This document shows positions 22,641 through 35,005 of a DNA stretch of 64,000 nt, piece after piece. Below the pieces are notes generated by a model. The model was not told the origin of the DNA. It made no database searches and was given only the letters and a program-made list of their open reading frames with translations. The DNA lies in the NCBI GenBank assembly GCA_009741485.1, contig CM019236.1, positions 46,154,632-46,218,631 on the forward strand, given 5' to 3'. Each line of letters opens with the position of its first letter. Within the stretch, counting starts at the first letter, position 1. The position numbers and the translations under genes are program-made. Source of the stretch: Malurus cyaneus samueli. Its lineage: Eukaryota; Chordata; Aves; Passeriformes; Maluridae.

Positions 22641-23056
22641 ACACTCCAAGACAAGAACTTAAAATTGTCACAAGTAGCAACAGAAAGGAGATGCTTTTTA
22701 CTACTGCTTTGAAGTGATGAGTTTACTTACAAAAGAATAAAAAAATAGTGTTTCTGAGCCATGTATCAAAGTGTTTTCCTTTTCAAAGCTTTTTTCTCAC
22801 ACAATCTTCTGAAACCGTATGCTTTTATCTCTCTAGTAATTTGTTACCTCTTTTTGCTCTTTTTTTTTTTTTTTTTTTTTTTTTGGGACACATGGTGGGT
22901 TCAGTGGAAGGAGAGGAAACTTTAAAAACAGAAACTAGATTATAGATCAAATAGCCTTAAATATGTTGGTTATAGCAACTTTTGCTTTCTTCTTCACGAG
23001 AAAACCTTACTGCTGCTTTAATATTCTCCCAGTCCAACATAAATCCTATTTTCCCA
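22641..23056. repeat. Overlap sequence right of the N gap
   Basis: Second copy of the 22,089-22,506 segment. It has more single-base deletions than the left copy and unit C (for example ACAAGAAC for ACAAAGAAC), suggesting a lower-quality contig end. Confidence 0.88.
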
Positions 23057-23441
23057 TGCATTTTAGATACATCAGTAGCCCAGTCAGGATCATTAGAACC
23101 CACATCACTCAGTGGGCAGATTACAATATGACTTAGCCACCTTCTCCATTTGGGTGGCTTCAGTGGAGATGAGTGGTGCTTTTTTTGCACCTTTTTGTTG
23201 CTTATTGTCTGATGTATCCCAATCAAAAAGATGTGAATTTGTACCTTTGCTCGTTTTGTTGGCTCCTGGGATTGCAATCACAGCTGAGTAAATACTGTGA
23301 CAATCCTGTTCTGGATGGTTAGTATTGATGTATGTTCATGCCAAGAAAAATCACTCACTGTGGTATGTAAAATGTGTCAAGGCTGTGCCCATGGGTAAAG
23401 TAGAAGTGGCTATGTCACCACAGAATGCCACACAGACCACC

Positions 23442-23475
23442 AGTTTCTACCACAGTTTCTACTGTGGTAGAAACT
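23442..23475. repeat. Perfect 14-bp palindrome with 6-nt loop (unit A)
   Basis: AGTTTCTACCACAG (23,442-23,455) and CTGTGGTAGAAACT (23,462-23,475) are exact reverse complements around TTTCTA. The same hairpin is present in unit C. Confidence 0.9.
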
Positions 23476-24270
23476 AACACAGGCCAAAGCTGATGGGCCC
23501 TACCTAGGGATACAATGTACCGTTTCCCACTTACAGACTTTATATTTTTTGTCATGGAAAGAGATAGCAATTAGATAATAATGAAACAAAGCCCACCAGT
23601 TGCTGGATGAAATGCAAGTCTTGCACTCTACTCTGCAGTCTTCTGCAACCTGGCGAAAACTGCTGTTCTGTGAGTCTGGAAATGCTGTCAGATTTCCGTA
23701 ATCAATAATACACATGCTGGAGGAGATGTATGTCATCTTGATACAGCCCACTGTCTTCCTGTTTCTGTCTTTCCCACCAGCTGGGTGTCATTTGGAAATG
23801 AACACAGTAAGATGTCACGGTTATTTACGTGCCAAATTTATGTTATTGTGTTGCTTGCTTACTTACTTGTTAGACTTGGAGGTGAAGGTTAAGAACTTAG
23901 AGGTCCCTAGAGAGAACATTAATGCACAAATTAATCATTCCAAAGCTCCTTAAGTAGATTACAAGAACAATTTGTGTCTTAGAATACAGCATAAAACAAA
24001 ATATGTAAGATGTTCCTGACTCCTTCTTGAATAAACTAGGCCTTCCCATACTATGAGCTATTTGGATGTAGCAGAAAATAGCATATTGTCACTTGATTAG
24101 GAATTTCACAGAAAAGCAGCTGCATGATGTGTTGTGAGTTGAAGACCTGTTCATGAACCTGAACCTGAATCCTTTGTTCCTTTCAAGGTGTTTGGTCACA
24201 GCTCTCCTTTTCCAAGTGTGTATGGTAACCACTGGGCAATAGCATCTTCTCCCTGTCGGATTGTCTGTGT

Positions 24271-25812
24271 TCAACCCATTAGGTTCCGTTATCATGGGTC
24301 CTGCATCAGCCAGCAGGGTTTTCAATTGAGTCACTTTCTGCTAGATCTTCCTGGAGAGGAGACAGTTCTGACACTGGTCGGTTCACTTAATTATTTCCAA
24401 GCAGACTCCTGGGGGCATTATGGAATTTTGCAGCCTAGAGGAGGTGCTCACTAGGAACTGAGACTGGACTTGTGATTTGCAGTAACAAAAGAGAACAAAG
24501 ATCAGCAGAGGAGTAAATTAAAAATCACATTCATTTTGAAGTCAAAGAAATGCTTTCTATTTCTACTATGTTTGGTTCCAACAAGCCAGTCTTGCTTCTG
24601 CAAGCAAGATATGTGGGACTTGTATGACTGGAGACAAAATAAATTGTGCAGAAAATATTTTCTGCAAGATCTGTGGCATAATCATTATGTTTCTGTGTGC
24701 ATCTCAAAGTAGATGCTTAGCTAAATATGTATTAAATAAAAATGTTTTCAGGGGCATTCCACAGCTCCCTTTAGAATACACAATGCTTGAGCTTAAAAAA
24801 AAAAAAAAAGGAGAGAAAGACACACAGGGAAACACCATAAAGAAACCACACCATTATAAGCAGCTTTATCCATATAGGCATTGTTACCTCACTTTCTATT
24901 CTGAGAAAGAACCTATTGTATACCACAGTAAATAAGATTAAATATAAGAAAACATCTGCTTTTCATCTTAGATCAAATTAATTAATAAGATTAAAAATGA
25001 AAAACATCTGATGGGCAAAAAATGTTGACTTACCCCTGACTGGTCATGTTTAGCAACATGGAGTGGTTTAAAAGTTATTAAGCATTTAAGAAAAAAAAGT
25101 GTAGTGTATCAAATACCAAACTTTATATTATACACAGTGTATCCGTAAACTGTGACTAAAGGTGAAACATTTCTAAAATACCTCTGATAATGAAAAAATT
25201 TATTGTAAATATGTCTTCAATGGCTTGAACAAAATACTCATTGTGTGTGGACCAAAACAGCTTATTTCAGCAGTAATTCTTGGATTTAGCTCCTGTTGGG
25301 TTGAAGAGCAGGAAAAGTGATGGATTTTACAGCAGGGAAGCTGGAATCCATAGCAAACACCTATTTAATATAGGGCCATAACAGTGATGTGATTTGGAAT
25401 AGGAGAGCTGAATTTGATTATTTTCTCTGAGTTCCTGGAGTTATCACCACATGTTTATTCTTCATAAAAATGTCTTTAGTGTTGCAAGATGTGAGGATAG
25501 ATACTGCCACCACAAAACTGCATGACAGGTGTTCCACCCTCTTTAGATTTAAGAGCTCCCTTTTGTCAAGTGTCACATTAGCACAGCGTGGGTGTTTCTC
25601 TTTCTGTCAGCAGTTATATCCTATTGTGTTTCCTCATTCTTTACTGATTTGTACATGCTCAGGGCTCCTGTAAAATCAGCCTTGTAGGCACTCAGAAAAA
25701 TGACCAAATAACCTTACCCAAATGCTTTTGGAAAGCTGCACATATCAACTTTGTACCTGATTCCCCAGCACAGGAGTCTCTCTCACTTTTGTTCAGTCAT
25801 GCTCAACAAAAA
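24271..25812. repeat. Large duplicated block, partial copy B
   Basis: It matches unit A from 20,593 to about 22,080 and unit C from 28,293 to about 29,830. About 17 bp of unmatched sequence (24,254-24,270) separates it from unit A, and it abuts unit C directly at 25,812-25,815. It carries the A-rich segment that unit A lacks, so it is not a simple copy of A. Confidence 0.88.
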
Positions 25813-26750
25813 CGGCAAACATGGTGCCTCATATCCCTGCCTTCCCCTCCGGGGTGTCTGCAGCCTCCCTGCCAGGGCAGTGGACCTGCCTTTTTTGTAG
25901 CTGTTTTTTTTTTTTTTTTAAACTTGCAGTAGTAGCTAGAAAACTGCCAAATGCCGTGTCAGAGACGGATTGAGTTTTAGGAGAGGTACGTGTGCCATCT
26001 AGAGGAAGGGCGGCCACCTGAGGGTGAGGGACGGGACAGACACGCTGTGCTACATGTTTGGAGCAATCTGAAATGAGCATGGGACCTGCAAAAAAAACCC
26101 CAGCACCCAGCAACTATTGAATTCCTTTGGAAAACCTCAGTAAATGGTGTGCTATACTGCTGTATTTGCAAAGCTTTTGCATATCCCTGGAAAAAACGCG
26201 AAGAACACTGTATTCTTTTTTATTCCAGTAGAAAAGAGAATGCCTGTTTGCGTATTTTAATAGCCCTGGCGTCTATTAGTGCTGTCTAGCTCCTAGGATG
26301 CAGACAGAAGCAGCTCTGACCTGGCAAAACCAGATTTCATCCTTCATTCTTGCTGTGTCTTCTTTGTTTTTTGAACCTTGCACAATCTGATGCTTCTGGC
26401 GTGTATTAGCTTTTGATCAGCAGACAGAAGGTTCAGTAATGGTTGGTTGTGAGGGTGTTAGTATCTTAAGAGCAAGAGAAAGAGCATCATAACCTCATTC
26501 CTTGTATCCCAGATCTGCAAGGTAGTAAAAATTAATATTTTTTTCAACCAGGACCTATACCAGCAAGTTGATTCGGTGTGAAATTATGTGCACAAAGTTT
26601 CTTGTGGGTAAGAAACTCTCAAACACTTCAGCCATGAATCTTCGGGCACTGCTGGGACTGCTGGAACTGCAGGCTTTCAGCATGGCAGTCGTTGCTTGAC
26701 AAGGTCAGCTCTCTCTTTTCAAGTCATGTGTTTTTAGTGAATTGACCTTG

Positions 26751-26831
26751 TTAAAGGAAACTGTCCCATCCTGTAGGTTAAACTGTCCCATCCTGTATGT
26801 TAACTCTCCCATCCTGTAGGGCTGTAGGTTA
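26751..26831. repeat. Approx. 22-bp minisatellite, three units (unit C)
   Basis: Counterpart of the 19,064-19,144 array, with the same unit number and interruptions. Confidence 0.85.
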
Positions 26832-29800
26832 AAGCTGAAGGAGCAGAGAGAGTGTTAGGTCTGGTTGATTTGAGGTCTATTAAGCACTGGCTTCTTGGAG
26901 ACATGTACAAGCTGAGGCACCGTGAATACCCTGTGATTGCTGCAGCAAAATGTACAAACAGCAGTGTAAGGCCAGCTAGTTGTGTTTGATAACTTTCTCC
27001 TGAATTTGTTGTCACATTGGGAGATTTCTAAATAGAAACTAGTGTCTTTCAAGAACTGAAAATTTTTCCCAAAGGTCATTGTTATATTGCTTACAAAAAC
27101 TCTAGAATAACAGCTAATATGCAGTGCAGTCTAATCACATTTTGAAACCCATCACGACTTCTCTGATAAGTAATATTAGGTGTTGACCAGGGTAAGTGTG
27201 TATTTGACAAGGCTTTTTTCAGTGAGTTCATTTGATCACATCAGCCTCACCACAAGGGGTTCACTTGAAAGGACTCTTTAACATCTAGTGGCTGTTTGAC
27301 ACCCTGAGGTCTCCAAGTGTTTACTGAAAAGAGCAAACCAATGAACACCAAGGAATGTGAAGTACTTTGTCATGTAGGTATTTCCCTTGCTCACTGTCAG
27401 AAGCTAAGGAAGGTCCAAAAATAGAAGTGCAAGCTCAGGTGACAACTTGTGACTTGTCTTCTACTGCATGACACCGTCTAAGTGGTGCAAATGTGATGAA
27501 GCTTTTCCATCTGTGTAAGAGAAGCAAACAGCCTCCTCCTGCCCATACCAATTTACTTTGTGCTATTTAATGAGGTCACTGTCCACCGAGATCGGTCAGA
27601 TCTGTGGCTGGTCAGTACCACCATGTGCAGTAGCAGAAGGATTTGAATCTGGGACATAGCACAGCAGCAAGAAGCAATACTGGGCAGTTGCTCTTTCAAA
27701 AGCAGGTACCTTGTGATAGCACCCAGGCTTTTCAGGACATCTCTGCACAGCATCACATGCCACACACACATACTTGTACTACCCTTGGAGTTACCTGGCT
27801 TGCTTACTGAAGTCAGTGTGAAAGTGCTTTTAATTGCTAAATGTTGCATTATGTGGCTGAAAATTCATTGCTTCTCATACCCACATTAGGTATAAAACTA
27901 TGTGAAGCAAGTCTGAGGCCATCTACACGCCAGTGGTGCCTCCCTGTATGCAGTATAGAGTCTGTTTTCTGTTGTGTGTAGGGGAGTTCAGCTTCCCACT
28001 ACGGAGAAGAAAAATACAGCCTCCCTAACATGACTGGTGATAGATTCTCTTCTTAGAACAGAATGTAGGATAAATTAACTTCTTAGAAGATGGGTGGTGA
28101 AGTCATGAGTAAAGGAGTAAAACGATGAGGAGGTGACTACAATTTTGTATGTCTTCCCAGAACCTTTGTGTCAGATGACGGTGTAGAGGGAGTCATTTCT
28201 GGGTCAGGTTTAATATTAAAAATGAGATGGGGGGTGGGAAGAGTCCTTTTTTTTTAACAGACAGGCTTTCCACACAGGGAAATGTGGTTCTGTCAACCCA
28301 TTAGGTTCCGTTATCATGGGTCCTGCATCAGCCAGCAGGGTTTTCAATTGAGTCACTTTCTGCTAGATCTTCCTGGAGAGGAGACAGTTCTGACACTGGT
28401 CGGTTCACTTAATTATTTCCAAGCAGACTCCTGGGGGCATTATGGAATTTTGCAGCCTAGAGGAGGTGCTCACTAGGAACTGAGACTGGACTTGTGATTT
28501 GCAGTAACAAGAGAAACAAAGATCAGCAGAGGAGTAAATTAAAATCACATTCATTTTGAAGTCAAAGAAATGCTTTCTATTTCTACTATGTTTGGTTCCA
28601 ACAAGCCAGTCTTGCTTCTGCAAGCAAGATATGTGGGACATTGTATGACTGGAGACAAAATAAATTGTGCAGAAAATATTTTCTGCAAGATCTGTGGCAT
28701 AATCACTTATGTATCTGTGTGCATCTCAAAGGTAGATGCTTAGCTAAATATGTATTAAATAAAAATGTTTTCAAGGGCATTCCACAGCTCCCCTTTAGAA
28801 TACACAATGCTTGAGCTTTAAAAAAAAAAAAAAGGAGAGAGAAACACACAGGGAAACACCATAAAGAAACCACACCATTATAAAGCAGCTTTATCCATAT
28901 AGGCATTGTTACCTCACTTTCTATTCTGAGAAAGAACCTATTGTATACCACAGTAAATAAGATTAAATATAAGAAAACATCTGCTTTTCATCTTAGATCA
29001 AATTAATTAATAAGATTAAAAATGAAAACATCTGATGGGCAAAAATGTTGACTTACCCCTGACTGGTCATGTTTAGCAACATGGAGTGGTTTAAAAGTTA
29101 TTAAGCATTTAAGAAAAAAAAGTGTAGTGTATCAAATACCAAACTTTATATTATACACAGTGTATCCGTAAACTGTGACTAAAGGTGAAACATTTCTAAA
29201 ATACCTCTGATAATGAAAAAATTTATTGTAAAATATGTCTTCAATGGCTTGAACAAAATACTCATTGTGTGTGGACAAAACAGCTTTATTCAGCAGTAAT
29301 TCTTGGATTTAGCTCCTGTTGGGGTTGAGATGCAGGAAAAGTGATGGATTTTACAGCAGGGAAGCTGGAATCCATAGCAAACACCTATTTAATATAGGGC
29401 CATAACAGTGATGTGATTTGGAATAGGAGAGCTGAATTTGATTATTTTCTCTGAGTTCCTGGAGTTATCACCACATGTGTTAATATTCTCATAAAAATGT
29501 CTTTAGTGTGCAAGATGTTGAGGATAGATACTGCACCACAAAACTGCATGACAGGTGTTCCACCTCTAGATTTAAGAGCTCCCTTTTGTCAAGTGATCAC
29601 ATAGCACGGGGTGTTGTTTTCTCTTTCTGTCAGCAGTTATATCCTATTGTGTTTCCTCATTCTTTACTGATTTGTACATGCTCAGGGCTCCTGTAAAATC
29701 AGCCTTGTAGGCACTCAGAAAAATGACCAAATAACCTTACCCAAATGCTTTTGGAAAGCTGCACATATCAACTTTGTACCTGATTCCCCAGCACAGGAGT

Positions 29801-30057
29801 CTCTCTCACTTTTGTTCAGTCATGCTCAACAAAACACTCCAAGACAAAGAACTTAAAATTTGTCACAAGTAGCAAACAAGAAAGGAGATGCTTTTTACAT
29901 ACTGCTTTGAAAGTGATGAGTTTACTTACAAAAGAATAAAAAAAATATGTGTTTCTGAGCCATGTATCAAAGTGCTTTTCCTTTTTCAAAGCTTTCTTCT
30001 CACACAATCTTCTGAAACCGTATGCTTTTATCTCTCTAGTAATTTGTTACTCTTTTT

Positions 30058-30061
<4 letters not shown>

Positions 30062-30088
<27 letters not shown>
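30062..30088. repeat. Poly-T tract (unit C copy)
   Basis: A run of about 27 T. The equivalent runs in unit A (near 22,318-22,339 and 22,861-22,884) are shorter, so length varies between copies. Confidence 0.85.
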
Positions 30089-30649
30089 GGGGACACATGG
30101 TGGTTCAGCTGGAAGGAGAGAAACTTTAAAAAACCAGAAACTAGATTATAGATCAAAATAGCCTTAAATATGTCTTGGTATACAACTTTTGGCTCTTCTA
30201 TCCAGAGAAAACCTTACTAGCTGTTTAAAATTCTTCCCAGTCCAACATAAATCCTATTTTCCCATGCATTTTAGATACATCAGTAGCCCAGTCAGGATCA
30301 TTAGAACCCACATCACTCAGTGGGCAGATTACAATATGACTTAGCCACCTTCTCCATTTGGGTGGCTTCAGTGGAGATGAGTGGTGCTTTTTTTGCACCT
30401 TTTTGTTGCTTATTGTCTGATGTATCCCAATCAAAAAGATGTGAATTTGTACCTTTGCTCGTTTTGTTGGCTCCTGGGATTGCAATCACAGCTGAGTAAA
30501 TACTGTGACAATCCTGTTCTGGATGGTTAGTATTGATGTATGTTCATGCCAAGAAAAATCACTCACTGTGGTATGTAAAATGTGTCAAGGCTGTGCCCAT
30601 GGGTAAAGTAGAAGTGGCTATGTCACCACAGAATGCCACACAGACCACC

Positions 30650-30683
30650 AGTTTCTACCACAGTTTCTACTGTGGTAGAAACT
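30650..30683. repeat. Perfect 14-bp palindrome with 6-nt loop (unit C)
   Basis: Identical to the 23,442-23,475 hairpin. Confidence 0.9.
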
Positions 30684-31627
30684 AACACAGGCCAAAGCTG
30701 ATGGGCCCTACCTAGGGATACAATGTACCGTTTCCCACTTACAGACTTTATATTTTTTGTCATGGAAAGAGATAGCAATTAGATAATAATGAAACAAAGC
30801 CCACCAGTTGCTGGATGAAATGCAAGTCTTGCACTCTACTCTGCAGTCTTCTGCAACCTGGCGAAAACTGCTGTTCTGTGAGTCTGGAAATGCTGTCAGA
30901 TTTCCGTAATCAATAATACACATGCTGGAGGAGATGTATGTCATCTTGATACAGCCCACTGTCTTCCTGTTTCTGTCTTTCCCACCAGCTGGGTGTCATT
31001 TGGAAATGAACACAGTAAGATGTCACGGTTATTTACGTGCCAAATTTATGTTATTGTGTTGCTTGCTTACTTACTTGTTAGACTTGGAGGTGAAGGTTAA
31101 GAACTTAGAGGTCCCTAGAGAGAACATTAATGCACAAATTAATCATTCCAAAGCTCCTTAAGTAGATTACAAGAACAATTTGTGTCTTAGAATACAGCAT
31201 AAAACAAAATATGTAAGATGTTCCTGACTCCTTCTTGAATAAACTAGGCCTTCCCATACTATGAGCTATTTGGATGTAGCAGAAAATAGCATATTGTCAC
31301 TTGATTAGGAATTTCACAGAAAAGCAGCTGCATGATGTGTTGTGAGTTGAAGACCTGTTCATGAACCTGAACCTGAATCCTTTGTTCCTTTCAAGGTGTT
31401 TGGTCACAGCTCTCCTTTTCCAAGTGTGTATGGTAACCACTGGGCAATAGCATCTTCTCCCGTTCCTCTCTCACAGCCCCTAGGCTGAGTGACAGTTACT
31501 CTGGTACTGAAAAGAAAGGATCCATCAAGAAAAAGACAGTGCTTAGGTTCCTATTTTCACAAAGTGGAGCAGTTTCAGTGGGAGAGAAATGTTTCAGGCT
31601 CTTTCACTTCTAACTCTGCCTCTGATT

Positions 31628-31642
31628 GGGGGGGGGGGGGGG
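31628..31642 (+). repeat. G15 homopolymer
   Basis: A run of 15 G lies between the end of unit C and the LTR. Confidence 0.9.
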
Positions 31643-31735
31643 TGGAAGGATTTTTTAACATGTTGAAGATCTTTATGTGGTATAATTTGTAAGCTGAAAC
31701 AAGGTGTTCAACAAGAAGACACTGATGCCCCGTAG

Positions 31736-31740
31736 GAGGG
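31736..31740. repeat. Target-site duplication, left (GAGGG)
   Basis: GAGGG immediately precedes the LTR 5' TG and is repeated directly after its terminal CA at 32,716-32,720. Confidence 0.8.
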
Positions 31741-32715
31741 TGTCTCGGTTTGAAAGACAGGTGTTTGCCAATAAGGCGGACCCTCCTTGGAGTGGTGAAT
31801 ATGACCCCACTTCCCTCTAATATATATACTTTAAAACACGGGGCTTTCAGGCAAAGATATGGGAAAAGGAATAAGAGTTCTTTGGTAGTATGTGTAACAA
31901 GGCAAACAGTCAACAACAAACACAAAGCACAGAGACAATGCCGGCCTCATTCCGGCCCCGCCCTCCCTGCGCTGCAGTTCCGCTCACGGCCGGCAGGGGC
32001 GCGGGGCGGGGATTCCTCCGCGCCGCCAGGGGGCGCTGTGGGGCGGGGTGGGGCGGCCCCTCCCTCACACGGCAATGGCGGACACAGGTGGAAGGAACGG
32101 ATGGAGAAGGGGATTGCCTTAACAAACTCACAGGGGGAGCCTATCCCGGTGCCCCTTCTGGGTAGCAAAAGGAGCTGTACGAGGAACTTTGGAACAGCAA
32201 ACTGGGCGGGCACGAACAAGCAAAATCCCGCAGTTGTAGATGAGATGTATCAGAATTCGACTACTGTAGCTGGACTCGACAGACTCCGGGCAAGGCAGGG
32301 GGCGGGGGTAGTAGCCACAGTATAGCAAAGGAAAACCTAGCGGAGGCTGTCTGGCTCCCGAGCACTGCGAGAGGGAGTCTCGGAGGAAGAGGAGCAGGTG
32401 GTAAAGGGTCCCTTTGGTGAGGTTGGTGTTCCAATGCTGCGGCCGCTCCCACAAGGAAAGGCTCACCTACGGCGGGGCTGCAGGCAGCAGTTCCCTCGCT
32501 CCCCTCCAAAGCCAAACAGGGCAAGACAGCGAGGGCTGCCTCTGCCCCATTTTTTTCCCCCGAGCCCAAATTATCACGGTATCTCGTAGGAGAAGTGCCT
32601 CTAGGAGCTCTCCACCCATTTGGCAACTTCTCTGGTCATTGTGGTCCCTTGGCAACAAAATGGGGAAAATTCGCTAAAAAAAAAAAATCAAAAGGAGAAA
32701 CCCAAACCTCCAACA
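31741..32715. mobile_element. Solo endogenous retroviral LTR (passerine type) with CpG-rich core
   Basis: The element starts TGTCTCGGTTTGAAAGACAG and ends CCAACA (TG...CA), with a 5-bp GAGGG duplication on both sides. The segment GGCTTTCAGGCAAAGATATGG near 31,845-31,865 and the start are features I recognise from songbird ERV LTRs. About 975 bp long, it has no internal retroviral genes, so it is a solo LTR left by recombination. Its interior (31,940-32,560) is strongly CpG- and GC-rich, unlike the flanks, and could be a promoter. Orientation is not certain. The ORFs inside it (for example 31,750-32,325) are not taken as genes. Confidence 0.82.
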
Positions 32716-32720
32716 GAGGG
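32716..32720. repeat. Target-site duplication, right (GAGGG)
   Basis: Partner of 31,736-31,740. A 5-bp duplication fits retroviral integration. Confidence 0.8.
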
Positions 32721-34527
32721 GTATGAACATCATGAAGATCAGCAGGGGCAGCTTGAGTTGGAACAGGTTCTCAGATATCCCTAACGCCAAAAGAATTCTC
32801 TTCCAGAACAGAAAATTTAATACAAGTTAGGACAACAGAAAGAAACATTAAATCAACAGGTAAGACTGAAATGGGGATTAGTATTAATTGTGAAGTATAA
32901 ATGCTTAAAATTACAAAAACTATAATAAGGTTTTCTTATTTCAAGCAGAAATGGAGACTGAAAGTAAATTAGAAAATTTTCCCAGCTTATAAAAAGATGC
33001 ACTATGATGCTGTACATTTCTCATTTCATTTTGCAATGTTTTTCCCCCAGGTGAGGTTGTAGGCAGAGACTCCATGCTTACTGTCTTCAAGATACAGAGG
33101 TATTGTGAGCAATTCCTATAAAATAAACATACACTCTTAAGTTCAACTGTATGTGTCAGGTAAAAAGACAAAAAAGATAGACAGGGGTATGGATTGAGTT
33201 CCAACTTGAATATTCTTTGTTCTGTAACATTGAACAAACTGCTGAATTCGTGTTTATTTTTTAGTTGCATATACTTACTTTCATTTCTGAGGCGTTTTTG
33301 GAAGGATTAACTAGGAATTTATAAGTATCTTCGTTCTCTCTTTCTCTGTGTTGAAAGGCATGATTCTGGAAAGAAATGGAGACTTTTTTCCATAATTTCC
33401 GTAAGGGAATTACAACCTTCCTTAATTTTCTGGTCTATTGGGAAGTCTCCAAATGCCACTGGATAAGTAACCAACACATTAGCAGTTTCTGAGCAGATTT
33501 ATTCCTGTGCTTCACTGATTTATTTGTACTCTGGCTTGTTTCATACTATAACTAGATCATTATGCTGGGTTGTCGTTCTTCAAGCAATTTCTTATGAAAG
33601 GATTAAAAAATTGTTACTACAAAATAGGAAAGAGTCTGTTATGTTACAGAACTCCAGGTGTTTCTTTCAGAAGATTTGGGCATGTTTAAGACAAACTCAC
33701 CTGCTGAGAGCAGATATTCACACAATGGATTCTCAGCCATTAATCACCACATCTCCCGTAAACAGCAGCATCAGTGTTTGCACCTGGCCAGTTTTACTGC
33801 AGTGCTTGTAGGTGTGCGAGTTTCACTTGGCGCTGGTGGCATGTTAAATGGAATTCAAAGGGACTGACTGCATTGTTACAGTCACAACAAACACAGGCTT
33901 AAGGGTATGTATTCTCATTCCTTTCCCCTGTAGTTTTTCAGAAGTGATAGTCATACAAGGACATACTTGCGAGCTTGGGTATTGCAAGATCTTGCTAATC
34001 ATGGGCTTGGCATAGGGAGAGGTTTTATTCTGCTCTTCTGCCAGAGAAGGCATTGTGCAGATGAGCCATGCTGTAGTGTTGATTCACAGGCAAACCTGGA
34101 AGTCAGACTGTGTTGTCAGTGCTTCACGTGCGTCCTGCAGCAAATATGAAAGAAAGGGAGGGAAATGGCCTGTCAGATGATGTTACTAGAGAGGTTCGGC
34201 AACTGAATAAATCTCAGCCAGAGTTACCATGGATTAGCATATGCCAGTGGGAAGAGCAAATCTTGCTTTTCGTCTTCACCTGGCATATAGATACACTTGT
34301 CACCCTTTTTTATCTCCAGAGAACTTGACACCACCATGAATCCCTTCTCATTCTTACCTGGTATCCCAGCTTCCTTGCCATCTGTCATCATACCTGAACC
34401 AATTAGTATGTCACATGCTGAGCTTTCCTTGCTCTTATTGGCTAGCTGACAGAGCTGAGATCCAAAAAATTTGGGGCATATGTTGAATGAGAGCCATATA
34501 AACCTAAAACAAGGTAGGGCTTTCGTG
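32721..34527. other. Intergenic sequence between LTR and CR1
   Basis: No gene or clear repeat recognised; average to AT-rich composition, only short ORFs. Confidence 0.4.
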
Positions 34528-35005
34528 GAATCACAGAATCACAGAATGGATTGGAAGGAACTTCTAACACTTTGTAGCTTCTCCCCTCAGTCACAGGAAG
34601 GGACAATTTCCACTAGACCAGGTTGCTCAAAATTGCGTCCAAATTGGTGTGGAACACTTTCAGGTAGGAGGGTCTACATCTTCTTTGACAGACCTGGGCC
34701 AGTACCTCACCACCCTCCCAGCAAAGAATTTCTTCCCAATATCTAGTCTAAACCTACTTTCTTTCAGTTAAAAGCCATTCCCCCTTGTCCTGTCACTACA
34801 TGCCCTTGCAAAATAGTACCTCTCCAGCTTTCCTGTAGCTTCCTTTAGTTACTGCAAGGTGTTGCAAGATCTCTCTGGAATCTTCTCTCCAGGCTGAACA
34901 ATCCCAATTCTTTCAGCTTTTTCTCGTAGGTGAGGTGCTCCATCCCTCTGGACTTGCTTAATCAGGTTGATGGCCTTCTTACTTTGGGGGTCCTAGATCT
35001 GTAAG
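34528..35005 (-). mobile_element. CR1 LINE 3' fragment
   Basis: GAATCACAGAATCACAGAAT at 34,528-34,547 is the complement of the CR1 3' terminal octamer repeat. It leads into typical CR1 sequence (TTGGAAGGAACTTC..., CTCCAGGCTGAACAATCCCAA, TCGTAGGTGAGGTGCTCCA), so the element points left. It is a roughly 0.5-kb 5'-truncated copy covering the reverse-transcriptase C-terminus and 3' UTR; no intact frame. Confidence 0.9.

Larger units (their letters stand above)
18116..24253. repeat. Large duplicated block, unit A (contains an N gap)
   Basis: It begins at GCAAACATGGTGCCTC and ends at AGCATCTTCTCCC, and matches unit C (25,815-31,461) along its full length apart from an internal overlap duplication and gap. 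Differences are mostly single-base indels. It lacks an A-rich segment of roughly 40 bp that copies B and C carry after CCCTTTAGAA (A position about 21,097; C about 28,800-28,845). It encodes no recognised gene. Confidence 0.9.
25815..31461. repeat. Large duplicated block, unit C (gap-free)
   Basis: This 5.65-kb copy is uninterrupted and best represents the repeat unit. Start and end match unit A. Two windows (about 25,895-26,115 and 27,660-27,910) differ from A by clusters of small indels, while long stretches between are nearly identical. No protein-coding gene is recognised in it. Confidence 0.9.

Noticed and set aside
31750..32325. 191-residue ORF in the LTR
   Set aside because: It lies inside the TG...CA element, in its CpG-rich core, and resembles no retroviral or host protein.
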